From contig CAKZOK010000139.1 of the NCBI GenBank assembly GCA_937136415.1, forward strand, positions 1 through 64,000: DNA of 64,000 nucleotides. The letters are read 5' to 3'. Positions within the stretch are counted from its first letter, which is position 1; every line of letters starts with the position of its first letter. Of this stretch, positions 54,128 through 63,426 are shown one piece after another. The stretch comes from an uncultured Cytophagales bacterium (GTDB lineage: Bacteria; Bacteroidota; Bacteroidia; Cytophagales; Bernardetiaceae). The notes beneath the pieces are model-generated. The model was not told the DNA's origin. It searched no databases and saw only the letters and a program-made list of their open reading frames with translations. Both the position numbers and the translations under genes were made by a program.

Positions 54128-54205
54128 ATGTTTTTTTGAGTCTAAACAATAATAAAAATTATCTAGTTATATTACATTCATTTTCGAACCATAATTAGAT
54201 TACTT

Positions 54206-55252
54206 ATGCAAAAATTGAATCAAATAGACTGGGATAGTTATAGAACCAAAGGCGATAAAATAGCTGATGAAATAATCCAAAAAACACAAGAACAAAATAA
54301 ATGGGCAACATTACGAAAAGTAATTACAATTCAGTGGGGCGATAATCAAGGTTTGCCTAATGATTTGCCCGATTTTATAGCTAATTATTTTTCAGAAAAT
54401 GCCGTTTTGCCTTTAGGTTCGGATTCTGACAAGATAGCCAAAGGACAAATTTTTTTTCAAAAAAATGCAGAAGATTGTTTGAGCCTTTTGGGTATGATGT
54501 CTTTGCCTTATTGTTATGCAGCAGCAGATGGGGCGCAAGTTTTGTATTTTTCAGAGCGCATGCGAAATGATGCCCAAACACGTCTTTTAGAAACAGCTCG
54601 TTTTGTTTTTGAAATAAATCAGAAAGATAGTTTAAGACCAAATGGACTTGCTTTTATTACCATTTTGAAAGTTAGGTTATTACATGCCACTATTCGTTTT
54701 CATCTCAAAAATCATAATGATTGGGATATGAAATGGGGTTTGCCTATCAATCAAGAAGATTTAATGGGAACAAATATTGCTTTTTCGTTTATTGTTTTGC
54801 GTGGACTTCGCAAACTAGGAAAACATTTTAATAATAAAGAAGCTGAAAATTATTTATATCTTTGGTACACAGTAGGTCAGCTTTTAGGAATTGATAAAAA
54901 AATCCTTCCTCAAACCATGAAAGAAGCCATTTTCCTCTTTAAAAATACAGAAATACGCCATTTTAAGCCTTCTCCTCAAGGCACTGTTTTGACACAAAGT
55001 TTGCTTTCTCATTTTGATACAGTCTTACCTTCTGCTGTTCCTAAAGGATATATTCATAGTTATATGCGTTTTCTTTTGGGTGACAAAACCTGTGATTTGT
55101 TGAATATTCCTCCCTCAAACTGGACAAAACATATCATAAATATCCTTCCAATCATAACAACAATGAAAACAAGTTTTGGAAAAAGCCCTGATGCCATTCG
55201 TTCTTATTGGGAAGCACGCAATTTGGTTATACAAGATAAAGGTCAGAATTAG
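54206..55252 (+). CDS. MpaB/Lcp-type (DUF2236) oxygenase family protein
   Basis: This 348-residue protein fits the DUF2236 family, which includes fungal MpaB' and bacterial latex-clearing protein. It is mostly helical. RLLETARFVFEIN near 131-143 and RLLHATIRFHLKN near 160-172 correspond to the arginine- and histidine-containing helices that place the haem in Lcp. The GTNIAFSFIVLRGLRKLG helix and YLYLWYTVGQLLGI follow as expected. Members use haem b for oxidative cleavage, but most bacterial homologues have no known substrate, and this one lacks a secretion signal. It stands alone, after a possible regulatory leader. Family assignment is by pattern. Confidence 0.75.
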   Translation: MQKLNQIDWDSYRTKGDKIADEIIQKTQEQNKWATLRKVITIQWGDNQGLPNDLPDFIANYFSENAVLPLGSDSDKIAKGQIFFQKNAEDCLSLLGMMSLPYCYAAADGAQVLYFSERMRNDAQTRLLETARFVFEINQKDSLRPNGLAFITILKVRLLHATIRFHLKNHNDWDMKWGLPINQEDLMGTNIAFSFIVLRGLRKLGKHFNNKEAENYLYLWYTVGQLLGIDKKILPQTMKEAIFLFKNTEIRHFKPSPQGTVLTQSLLSHFDTVLPSAVPKGYIHSYMRFLLGDKTCDLLNIPPSNWTKHIINILPIITTMKTSFGKSPDAIRSYWEARNLVIQDKGQN

Positions 55253-55473
55253 AAAGTGGTTGTTTAGGCTCTCAAGACATTTTTGAGATGTTAAGCAGGT
55301 TTGGTTAGTATATAAATAATTTTACCTAATTATTTATTATTCTAAAATGAACTACAAACCCAAAGATTAGGTTAAGAATTTGGAAGCAAATAAAAACCAT
55401 CATTATTTTTTTGTAAATTTGTGTTTTAAATCAAAAAAGCAATACATCAAAAAAATAATATAGAATCAATTTT

Positions 55474-57027
55474 ATGAGTAAAGATACTAATACCTCAAAC
55501 GTAAGAGTTCGTTTTGCACCTTCTCCAACAGGTGCATTGCACATCGGAGGAGTCCGTACTGCCCTTTTCAATTATTTATTTGCCAAAAAACATGGTGGCG
55601 AGTTTATCATTCGTATTGAAGATACTGACCAAACTCGTTTTGTCGAAGGAGCAGAAGATTATATCTTGGAAGCCTTGGAATGGATTGGAATTGTGCCTAC
55701 TGAAAGCCCAAAACATGGAGGAGAGTATGCACCTTATCGCCAATCTGAACGCAAGGATATGTACAAAGATTATGCAATGCAACTCATCGAAAAAGGACAT
55801 GCTTACTATGCTTTTGATACTTCAGAAGACTTGGAAGCCATGAAAGAACGCTTAAAAAATGCTGGTGTTGCTTCTCCTCAATACAATAGTATTACTCGTA
55901 CACAAATGCGTAATTCTTTGACTTTGCCAGAAGATGAAACAAAACGTCTTTTAGAAAGTGGTGAAAAATATGTAGTGCGCCTAAAAGTACCACGCAAAGA
56001 AGAAGTTCGTCTGAATGACATGATTCGCAGTTGGGTAGTTGTTCATTCTTCTGCCATTGATGATAAAGTTTTGTTAAAATCTGACGGAATGCCTACCTAT
56101 CATTTGGCAAATGTTGTAGATGACCATTTGATGAAAATCACGCATGTTATTCGTGGTGAAGAATGGCTTCCTTCTGCTCCTTTGCATGTGCTTTTATATC
56201 GTTATTTGGGCTGGGAAGACACCATGCCAAAATTTGCTCATTTGCCTCTGATTTTGAAACCCGACGGAAATGGTAAGCTCTCAAAACGTGATGGCGCAAA
56301 ATTTAATATGCCTGTTTTTCCTTTAGAATGGAATGGACAAGGAACAGGAAACGAAAAATTTGAAGGCTTTAGAGAATGGGGTTTTGAGCCTGCTGCTGTC
56401 GTAAACTTTTTGGCTCTTTTGGGTTGGAATCCAGGCAATAATGAAGAAATTTTTTCTATGAAAGAATTAATAGAAAAGTTTGATATTGCTAGAGTAAATA
56501 AAGCAGGAGCAAGATTTGATTTTGATAAAGCAAAATGGTTTAATCAACAATATTTGCGCAACAAACCAAATAGCGAAATTGCTGAATATTTGGCTTCTAA
56601 AATGGTAATGAACTCACTTGCAGATACTTCTTATTTAGAAAAACTTGCAGATATGCTCAAAGAACGTGCAGTATTTTTGAGTGATTTTTGGGAAGGTTCT
56701 AAAGTATTTTTGCAAGCACCAACAGAATATGACCAAAAAGCTGTTGCTAAAAAATGGAATGCTGATGCTGTAAAAGGACTAAATTCTTTAGTAGAACTTT
56801 TGAAAAATACTGAATCATTAGAAGAAGCACAACAAACAAAACAACTTGTTTATGATGCTGCTACGGCTGCTGGCGTAAAAATGGGAGCTGTAATGTTGCC
56901 TTTGCGCTTGGCACTCACAGGAGCTAGTTCGGGTCCTGATTTGATGGAAGTAGCTACGCTTTTAGGAAAAGAAGAAGTTTCTATCAGAATTGAAAAGGCA
57001 ATTAATGAATTAGAAGTAAAGGCTTAG
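55474..57027 (+). CDS. gltX: Glutamate--tRNA ligase
   Basis: GltX charges tRNA-Glu (and possibly tRNA-Gln where GatCAB is used). The 517-residue class I synthetase has the HIGH-type signature PTGALHIGG (H23), VRFAPSPTG at the start, DHLMKITHVIRGEEWLPSAPLH, the KMSKS-type loop KLSKR near 268-272, and a helical anticodon-binding C-terminal domain. Length is normal. An extra segment near 283-300 (EWNGQGTGNEKFEGFREWGFEP) is common in Bacteroidota. A -7-like TAAATTTG lies at 55414-55421. The gene ends at the terminator at 57079-57117. Confidence 0.97.
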   Translation: MSKDTNTSNVRVRFAPSPTGALHIGGVRTALFNYLFAKKHGGEFIIRIEDTDQTRFVEGAEDYILEALEWIGIVPTESPKHGGEYAPYRQSERKDMYKDYAMQLIEKGHAYYAFDTSEDLEAMKERLKNAGVASPQYNSITRTQMRNSLTLPEDETKRLLESGEKYVVRLKVPRKEEVRLNDMIRSWVVVHSSAIDDKVLLKSDGMPTYHLANVVDDHLMKITHVIRGEEWLPSAPLHVLLYRYLGWEDTMPKFAHLPLILKPDGNGKLSKRDGAKFNMPVFPLEWNGQGTGNEKFEGFREWGFEPAAVVNFLALLGWNPGNNEEIFSMKELIEKFDIARVNKAGARFDFDKAKWFNQQYLRNKPNSEIAEYLASKMVMNSLADTSYLEKLADMLKERAVFLSDFWEGSKVFLQAPTEYDQKAVAKKWNADAVKGLNSLVELLKNTESLEEAQQTKQLVYDAATAAGVKMGAVMLPLRLALTGASSGPDLMEVATLLGKEEVSIRIEKAINELEVKA

Positions 57028-57038
57028 TTGAAAAGGTG

Positions 57039-57064
57039 TCGTTTGTGAGGACACAAACAAGGGC
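57039..57064. repeat. Degenerate relative of the uvrC-upstream repeat
   Basis: GTCGTTTGTGAGGACACAAAC resembles the 957-982 arm. It also forms its own perfect 7-bp hairpin (GTTTGTG 57041-57047 with CACAAAC 57052-57058). Confidence 0.5.
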
Positions 57065-57078
57065 AAGATAAATTCCAT

Positions 57079-57117
57079 AAAAAGTCTAATCTCATTTTTG
57101 AGGTTAGACTTTTTTTG
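57079..57117 (+). terminator. gltX terminator
   Basis: AAAAAGTCTAATCTCA (57079-57094) pairs with TGAGGTTAGACTTTTT (from 57099) with one G-U pair and a 4-base loop. Confidence 0.87.
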
Positions 57118-57209
57118 TTATCAATACTTTAAAGGCACTTATTATTTCTGTATGTTAGGATAGCATACGCTACAAAGTGAAATAATAACGAGTTCAGGTT
57201 AGTTACACT

Positions 57210-60200
57210 TTACCCAACCTCCAATTCAATAATGCTTCCCTTTGTTTTATCTTTTTGGATATGAAGATGTGTTCTAATTTCTTGTTTCAAATTCTCTACA
57301 TGAGAAATAACTCCAACTACTTTATTTTCTTTTTGCAGACTTTGAAGTGTTTGCAAGACAATTTGAAGCGAATCATTATCCAAAGAACCAAAACCCTCAT
57401 CTATAAAAAAGAACTCTTGTTGTTTTCGCATACTCTCCGAAAGTGCAAGCGCAACACAAAGTGAAGCCTGAAAAAGCTGCCCTCCAGAAAGCGTCTTGAT
57501 AGCTCTTTTTTTGCCTTCACTCAAAAAATCTACTACTTCAAATTCATTTGTTTCATTCAGAATAAGCTCCAAAGAATGATGAGTAAGTTCTCTAAAACGA
57601 ACGTTGGCAAGTCTGCACAGGTTTCTCAAATATTCTGTCGAAGCAAAATCAACAAAGCCACCACTACCACTCTTAAAAAGTTTATTGAGTGTTTCTAGGT
57701 TGTCTTTTCGTTGCAAAAGTTTCGTTAATTTTTTCTCTAATACTGTTTTTTCTAGTGTATCTTTTTCAGCTTTTTTTATTTCTTGATTGATAATAGCTTG
57801 CTTCGAATTATCTTGTTTTTGCTTTGCAGTGAGGTCTTTTATTTCTTTCAAGAGCTTTTCAAACGAATCTTTTTGATAATTTTTTCCTTTGGTTTGTTTT
57901 TCTAGTTTTTCAAAGTCTTCTAGCGTAGTTTTCAGATTTGCAAAAAAAGTAGTTATTTCTTTACGTTCATTATCTGTATTAATTTTTTGATTCAAAATGA
58001 TTTCAATATCAGTTTGAGAAAATTGTTTTGATTCAAAATTTTGATTTAGTTTTACTATTTTTTGTAAAACTTGTTTTTGGTTATTTAAAAGTTCTTTATT
58101 CAGAATAGAAAATTGTAAAATAATAGTTTTTAGAGTTCCCTCTAATTCACTTTTTTGATAAAAAAACTGTTTTTCTTTTTCTTGATTTTCCAAAAAACTT
58201 TTCTCTAATTTTTCTGTGTCTGCTTTGATTTTCAAAATTATTTTTTCTAATTCTAAAATAGAAAAATCTTTATAAATATGATTTATTTTTTCAGAATTTC
58301 GCTCCAATTCTTTTATTTGTCCTGTTTGTGAGGCGTGTTGTTGTTTTAAATTTTCTAATCCTGCTTTGTATTTTTCGATTTCTTGGTTTATTTTTTCTAC
58401 TTTTTTTTCTATTTCAGACAAATTTGTTTCTGTTTTTTTAATTTCATTCTGAATCGTTTTTTGCTCTTTCTGAATTTTCAGAATTTCATTTTTTGATAAG
58501 TTTTTCCATTCTTTTTCATTTGCTAAAAATAATTTTTGATGCGTTTCAAATTCTGTTTTGATGGCTGTTTGTTTTTGAATAATTTTATCCAAATTTTGCT
58601 TTTTATCTATTATTTTTTCTACCAAATAAGCTAGTTCTGTTTCTTCTTTTCGAAGTTTTTTTAGATTTTGTTCGTCTTCTTTTTTCTGTTTTTTGAGTAC
58701 TTTCAAATTACTATCAATATTTTCTATGTCCAAAATAGCTGGGTGTTTTTCTGAGCCACAAACAGGACATGGCTGCCCATCTTCCAAGGAATGCACAGCT
58801 TGATGAAGTCCTTTTTGCATGGTTAGCTTTTCAATTTCTTGACTTCTTTTTTCCACATTTTCAGTCAATTCTTTTTCAGAAAATTGTAATTTATTTGTTT
58901 CGAAAGCTGTTTTTTGTGTTTCTAGTTTTTCAATTTCTATTTTTGCTACTGCTATTTCTGCATTTATTTCAGATTGTCTTTTACTCACATTTTCATTTTT
59001 ATCTAACCAAATAAAAGCATTTTGTAGATTTTGAGTATCAATAATTTTGCTTTTATTTTCTGAAATTACATTTTTTTCTTTACTAAATTCTTTTTTTTGA
59101 GTTTGTAATTCTTCTTGTTTTTTAAGTATTAAATTTGTTCCATTTTTTATTCTACCATTTTTTTCTGTTATTTTTTCTTGTACTTCTTTGAGTTTGATAA
59201 GCTGATTTATTGGCTCAATTTGCTCAATTTTTTTTGTATTTTCTTCTTTCTGAATAGCAATTTTTTTTTGTGATTTTGCTACTTTCTCATAATTTTTCTG
59301 TGCTTTTTGTAGGTTCTTCTCTGTTTCTTTTTGTTTTTCTTTGACAGAATTTAGGTTTGTGATTACTCTTTTTTGGTCTTTTAGGTTTTCTTCAAATTCA
59401 TTTTTTATGAAAATAAATTGATTCAAATTATTCTCTCTATTTTTTATATTTTGTTCTTGCGCTTGTAGCTTTTGAAGCTGGAGAAATTTTTTGTTCTTTT
59501 CTTCAAAAATAGTTTTGATAATTTCTAACTGATTTTTTTGCTCATTTTTTTGATGAATTTGTTTCTCTTGTTGTACAATATGCTGAGTAATATTTTCGCT
59601 TTCTATTTTTTTATTTTGAATAAAATTTTCTATTAAATATTCAAATTGATGAGAAATTGTATTTTCGATTACTTCAATTTGATTGTTAGTTTCTTTAAGC
59701 AAACTTCGTGTAGAATCTGCCAAATCATAGTCATGAAGCGAGAAAATATCTTTTATCATTCCAATTCTTGCAGCAGGTTTGAGCTGCAAAAACTCAGCAA
59801 ACTGCCCCTGTGGAATAATAACTGTCCTTTTAAAATTATCATAAGAAAGTCCTATTGCTTTCTCAATTTCTTCAAATGTGATAGTTTGCCAATCATTCTC
59901 ATTTACTTTTTTGGCAGCTCTTCGATTCGGAGTGGCTATTTTGAGAAAATCTTTCGAATTTCGTTTGGCTATAAATTCACATATAAAATGTTCTTTTTTT
60001 TCTCCTGCCAAAAACTCAAAACTAATTTCTACAATATCAGAATCAAGATTCATCATGTTGTAATACCTATTATCTCCACTAATGTTGAGTTTGTCAGTTC
60101 TGCCAAAAATAGCAAACGTAATAGCTTCCAAAATACTAGATTTCCCACTTCCTACCTTTCCAAAAACGCCAAAAATACCAGTTTCTGAAAGTGTATCAAA

Positions 60201-60263
60201 TTTGATAATATGCTTTTTTTTGTAAGAATAAAGACCCTTGATAGATAATGAAAGTGGAAACAT
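57210..60263 (-). CDS. sbcC: SbcC-type nuclease subunit (Rad50-like ATPase)
   Basis: SbcC is the SMC-like ATPase of the SbcCD complex, which cuts hairpins, palindromes and protein-blocked DNA ends. I set the start at the ATG at 60263 (1017 residues, MFPLSLSIKGLYSYKKK), because an upstream in-frame ATG at 60317 adds 18 hydrophobic residues with no family match. Walker A is GKVGSGKS (35-42), a long coiled coil runs on both sides of the zinc hook CPVC (near 498-502), and the C-terminal head has TLSGGQLFQASLCVALALSE and Walker B FFFIDEGFGSLDND. No sbcD gene is adjacent. It follows the DUF6263 gene by 66 bases on the same strand. Confidence 0.93.
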   Translation of the reverse strand: MFPLSLSIKGLYSYKKKHIIKFDTLSETGIFGVFGKVGSGKSSILEAITFAIFGRTDKLNISGDNRYYNMMNLDSDIVEISFEFLAGEKKEHFICEFIAKRNSKDFLKIATPNRRAAKKVNENDWQTITFEEIEKAIGLSYDNFKRTVIIPQGQFAEFLQLKPAARIGMIKDIFSLHDYDLADSTRSLLKETNNQIEVIENTISHQFEYLIENFIQNKKIESENITQHIVQQEKQIHQKNEQKNQLEIIKTIFEEKNKKFLQLQKLQAQEQNIKNRENNLNQFIFIKNEFEENLKDQKRVITNLNSVKEKQKETEKNLQKAQKNYEKVAKSQKKIAIQKEENTKKIEQIEPINQLIKLKEVQEKITEKNGRIKNGTNLILKKQEELQTQKKEFSKEKNVISENKSKIIDTQNLQNAFIWLDKNENVSKRQSEINAEIAVAKIEIEKLETQKTAFETNKLQFSEKELTENVEKRSQEIEKLTMQKGLHQAVHSLEDGQPCPVCGSEKHPAILDIENIDSNLKVLKKQKKEDEQNLKKLRKEETELAYLVEKIIDKKQNLDKIIQKQTAIKTEFETHQKLFLANEKEWKNLSKNEILKIQKEQKTIQNEIKKTETNLSEIEKKVEKINQEIEKYKAGLENLKQQHASQTGQIKELERNSEKINHIYKDFSILELEKIILKIKADTEKLEKSFLENQEKEKQFFYQKSELEGTLKTIILQFSILNKELLNNQKQVLQKIVKLNQNFESKQFSQTDIEIILNQKINTDNERKEITTFFANLKTTLEDFEKLEKQTKGKNYQKDSFEKLLKEIKDLTAKQKQDNSKQAIINQEIKKAEKDTLEKTVLEKKLTKLLQRKDNLETLNKLFKSGSGGFVDFASTEYLRNLCRLANVRFRELTHHSLELILNETNEFEVVDFLSEGKKRAIKTLSGGQLFQASLCVALALSESMRKQQEFFFIDEGFGSLDNDSLQIVLQTLQSLQKENKVVGVISHVENLKQEIRTHLHIQKDKTKGSIIELEVG

Positions 60264-60329
60264 AGAAGTAAAGTAAGAGATATAAAGTACGAAGTATGAA
60301 ATAAGAAGTGAATACAATAATAAAAACTA

Positions 60330-61178
60330 TTATTCATTTTTTTCTAAATCAAGGCTGACTGTAGAAGTAAAATTCATTTCCATATTTCCAAAATCCATTT
60401 TGAAAGGTAGCTTTTCTTGGACTGAATCAGGAACTACATTTTTGTTTTTATCTTTCTGTAAGTCACCTATTTTCATTTTGGTTTTCATTTCTACTTCTGC
60501 TTTTGTGAAATATCCTTTTTCTATATCAAAAATATATTCTCCTTTTCCTTTAATTTGACGTTTTTGTTCTGCTTCTTTTTTATCATCAAATTCATCAATC
60601 AAAATATCATTTTCAAATATGTATAGATTTTTTTCTATTGATTTTAAGGTTATATTTTGATGCCCTTTTGCAATAATTTCAGAGCCAAAAGCATTCATAG
60701 GCATCTGGATTGGCATTTTTACAGATTCTCCAATTTTCAAATCTTTGGTAGGAATAGGCAAAATACCTGTATAAAATAATTGCATAGCTTCACTAATTTC
60801 TCCTTCTACTATTCCATCATTTTTAAGTCCCTTTACAAACATATCAGGAAGTTTTCCATTATTTTCTGTTAGGTTTTTGGTCAGAATATCTCCCATTTCT
60901 CCCATATTCAAGTCTTTAATTATGATGTCTGCTTTTTCATCAGAGGTAGGTGTGATGGTAAGTTTTCCAGTTGCTTTATTTGTGATTCCAAAACTTGAAA
61001 AAAGCCCTCCCATAGGACTAATCTCTGTTTTTTGAGTAAAATTATAGGTCAGTTTTTCAAAATTATTGAATTTCCATATAATTGCTCTTTCATTTTCTGA
61101 ATCAGAACAGCTTATAAAGAAAATAAAGGCACACAAAAAACCTATAAATGACAGCGTTGTTTTTAATATTTTTTTCAT
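60330..61178 (-). CDS. DUF6263-family lipoprotein
   Basis: This 282-residue protein has a lipoprotein signal (hydrophobic about 7-22, lipobox ISC with cysteine near 24; aspartate follows at the next position but one). The mature part is a beta-rich domain of the DUF6263 type: YNFTQKTEISPMGG, KLTITPTSDEKADIIIKDLNMG, a central KDLKIGESVKMPIQMPM, and terminal KMDFGNMEMNFTSTVSLD. The function is unknown. It lies upstream of sbcC on the same strand (66 bases), which may be incidental. A MITE copy lies about 100 bases upstream of its start. Family assignment is by resemblance. Confidence 0.72.
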   Translation of the reverse strand: MKKILKTTLSFIGFLCAFIFFISCSDSENERAIIWKFNNFEKLTYNFTQKTEISPMGGLFSSFGITNKATGKLTITPTSDEKADIIIKDLNMGEMGDILTKNLTENNGKLPDMFVKGLKNDGIVEGEISEAMQLFYTGILPIPTKDLKIGESVKMPIQMPMNAFGSEIIAKGHQNITLKSIEKNLYIFENDILIDEFDDKKEAEQKRQIKGKGEYIFDIEKGYFTKAEVEMKTKMKIGDLQKDKNKNVVPDSVQEKLPFKMDFGNMEMNFTSTVSLDLEKNE

Positions 61179-61280
61179 GATAGTTAATAAATAATGATAA
61201 TATAAATTTACAAAAAATAGCCATTAAAATTACACTTTTTATGATATAATTCTAATGACTATTTTATACGTATTTTAATT

Positions 61281-61399
61281 AGAGTACTGGACACTAGATG
61301 TATTTGCTGTTCTGTGAGTCACAGAACAGGGAAAAACACCGTTCGTTGGTGTTTTAGCGTAGCGACACCAACAACTTTTTAACTCATGTCCAGTACTCT
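61281..61399. mobile_element. MITE-like element, copy 2 (inverted)
   Basis: Same length (119 with flanking TA bases) and almost the same sequence as 21944-22062 but in reverse orientation; I count two differences. Ends are AGAGTACTGGACA and its inverse, with TA on both sides. Confidence 0.85.
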
Positions 61400-61436
61400 A
61401 TATTTTAATACTATTTGTTATAACATTGAGATAAAA

Positions 61437-62447
61437 TTAGTCCCAGTCTTTTGTTTCGCCTAGTTTTACTTTTTGAGCATTCAGAACATAAGGTCTAGTT
61501 CCATCACGCAATACAACTGCAACTACGTAAGATTCATCTAAGTTATCATTACGAGTAAGATTAATTTGAAATTCTTTCTTGAATTTTTTGAACTCACCTA
61601 CATTCTCTGCGCCAATCGCTTGTCCATCTAAAGATGTGAAAGCACGTTTGGCTACATGATTATGTACATAATCATTGATTACAGCAGGAGCTTCATAGTA
61701 TTTATGAAATTCTGTATCTTTATAATCTGATCTTCCAGCTAAATAATTTTGTTGTGCCGACACAGTTCCATCTTCTATTAAATAAATCAGCACTCGGTAC
61801 TCAAAAGAAGTATTTACATCTTTTCCAAAACCAACATGTGCTTGAACAGTTGCTATTGCATCTTGTTCGTTGATATTTGTTTCCAAAGCAACTCCAACAG
61901 AATTTGTTGTCTTTTCTAACAGTTTGTCAATAGCTTCTGCCCACTCTACTGGGTGCATAAATAAATCTCCTGAACTTGGAGAAGCCAAACGGTTTACTAA
62001 TCCAGAAGGATAACCAGCTAAACTATAAACTCTATCTAGGGCATTAATCATAGCTAAATTTTCCATTTCATCGCCAGAGTGTATTGCTACACCATATACA
62101 CGATTTGGATATTCGGCTACATATTTGTCCATTACTGAAGTTCCCATCGGACACCAGCCACACCATGTACCTGTTGCTTCTTCGATGACCACTTTGTTTG
62201 TAAATGTTTCGGGGATTGGGCTGATTGCTCCATCTTGAGGGTTTGTATCCTCTTCCTCTTCTTCCTCCTCCTCTTCTTCTTCCTCTTCCTCCTCTTCTTC
62301 TTCTTCCTCTTCACCACCACCAGAGTCAGTACCACCACCTGTATTATCTATTGGGTCTGGTGTTGGTTGTGAATCATCACCACCACCACAGGCTGCTAAA
62401 GAGAAACAAAGTAAAAAAATAAGTAAAAAGTTAAAATTGTATTTCAT
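61437..62447 (-). CDS. Omp28-related lipoprotein with thioredoxin-like motif
   Basis: This 336-residue protein has a lipoprotein signal (lipobox ending at C20, then GGGDDS), a Pro/Gly/Asp linker, and an uninterrupted run of 21 glutamates encoded by mixed GAA/GAG (62250-62312). Residues about 95-200 form a thioredoxin-like domain with the redox motif CGWC in EEATGTWCGWCPMG, followed by KYVAEYPNRVYGVAIHSGDEM. The C-terminal part is beta-rich. This matches Omp28-related outer-membrane proteins of Bacteroidota, whose function is poorly known; a periplasmic or surface disulfide role is plausible. Gly/Asp residues after the lipid cysteine suggest surface export. It stands alone. Confidence 0.87.
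   Translation of the reverse strand: MKYNFNFLLIFLLCFSLAACGGGDDSQPTPDPIDNTGGGTDSGGGEEEEEEEEEEEEEEEEEEEEEDTNPQDGAISPIPETFTNKVVIEEATGTWCGWCPMGTSVMDKYVAEYPNRVYGVAIHSGDEMENLAMINALDRVYSLAGYPSGLVNRLASPSSGDLFMHPVEWAEAIDKLLEKTTNSVGVALETNINEQDAIATVQAHVGFGKDVNTSFEYRVLIYLIEDGTVSAQQNYLAGRSDYKDTEFHKYYEAPAVINDYVHNHVAKRAFTSLDGQAIGAENVGEFKKFKKEFQINLTRNDNLDESYVVAVVLRDGTRPYVLNAQKVKLGETKDWD
62250..62312 (-). repeat. Poly-glutamate codon tract
   Basis: Twenty-one consecutive GAA/GAG codons form a 63-base interrupted trinucleotide repeat inside the Omp28-like gene, within the disordered linker. Confidence 0.9.
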
Positions 62448-62920
62448 AGTATTTGTATTTTTTGAAAGTATATAGTAGAAATATGATTTAGTAAAAAGTT
62501 TTTTTTGGCTTAATAACTAAAAAAGTATAATTTTTCTTAACATCTACAAAAATACAGTTATTTATTCAAACGACGAAATAGAATTTTGTATTTATTCAAA
62601 AAAATAGAATTTTGATACTTAAGAATGAATTATCTCACTGTTTTTGTTTGTATCACTATGCTAATACAAAATATAAGTAAAATTATCTAAAGTAATGTGA
62701 ACTCGGTATTATTTCTCTTTGTAGTGTATATTTTTAGGAATTGTGAGATAATTATTTTCCGAAAGCTAAAGCATTCGTTACATCTACTCACACACTAAAG
62801 CGTATGCTACCCTGTTATATAGAAATAATTATACTATAAATTTACAAAAAAAAGCATTTCATAATATTTAAAAATATTTTGAAATGCTTTTTTATATATG
62901 CTATTGCATTTATTTTTTAT
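62448..62920. other. Intergenic region with tandem repeat and terminator
   Basis: This 473-base gap contains an imperfect tandem repeat of about 30 bases (starting ATTTATTCAA at 62561 and 62591, each reaching AAATAGAATTTTG), GCATACGCT-type repeat words near 62770-62815, and the hpf terminator at 62847-62893. No gene is seen. Confidence 0.5.
62847..62893. terminator. hpf terminator
   Basis: GCATTTCATAATATTT (62854-62869) pairs with AAATATTTTGAAATGC (62872-62887) with one mismatch, with A and T runs on both sides. Confidence 0.85.
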
Positions 62921-63220
62921 TTAACGAGAAGTTGATTTTTCTTTAAATTTTTTAATCTGACGGCGCAATGCTTCTACTGTACTATCCGTAGCCGACTCAA
63001 AGGTTTCATTAGATTCTTTGGCAAATAGAGTTGTACCGGGTACATTTAGGCGAATCTCTACTACTTTTTCTTTCTTTGGGTCTCCTTTTTCAGTACGAAT
63101 ATATACTTCTCCATTGATGATTCCATCATAAAAAGTTTCTAATTTATTTACTTTTGTTTGGATAAAATCGCTTAGTGTTTCGCTTCTGTCATTATCGACA
63201 TAATACATTTCTAACTTCAT
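62921..63220 (-). CDS. hpf: Ribosome hibernation-promoting factor (short HPF/RaiA)
   Basis: HPF binds the decoding centre of the 30S subunit and silences ribosomes in stationary phase. The 99 residues match short HPF/YfiA: KLEMYYVDNDRSETLSDFIQTKVNKLETFYDGI (first helix), EVYIRTEKGDPKKEKVVEIRLNVPGTTLFAKESNETFESATDSTVEALRRQIKKFKEK. The basic last helix is present; the long C-terminal dimerisation domain of long HPF is absent, so 100S formation would need a separate factor. It is monocistronic, with the terminator at 62847-62893. Confidence 0.95.
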   Translation of the reverse strand: MKLEMYYVDNDRSETLSDFIQTKVNKLETFYDGIINGEVYIRTEKGDPKKEKVVEIRLNVPGTTLFAKESNETFESATDSTVEALRRQIKKFKEKSTSR

Positions 63221-63426
63221 AAAAATTGAGGTTAAGGTTAAAAAAATGAAATAATATTTTTTTGTACAATTTTCCCTTTTATAATTTGATTAAGATTGTT
63301 TGTACTAATTTTTTAGATTAAATTCTTATTTGTTTCTAATTTCAATCTACATAAATCATAGAATAAAAACAAGCCTAAAGGCAGAAAGTTTAATAATTTT
63401 GGTTCTGTTTTTATATTTTTTTTCTC

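Larger units (their letters stand above)
53865..54205. other. Intergenic region with candidate structured RNA
   Basis: This 341-base gap between divergent menD and the oxygenase gene contains a nested hairpin (54036-54090) and a rightward terminator (54098-54127). The 65-codon frame at 53942-54139 starts with TTG, runs through both structures and looks spurious. Confidence 0.5.

Noticed and set aside
53942-54139. 65-codon plus-strand reading frame
   Set aside because: TTG start, Phe/Ile/Tyr-rich composition, and it spans a hairpin and terminator; an RNA explanation is better.
59646-60188. 180-codon plus-strand reading frame
   Set aside because: It is antisense to the Walker A region of sbcC, which is clearly coding; the translation is rich in Cys, Phe and Ser as expected for a shadow frame.
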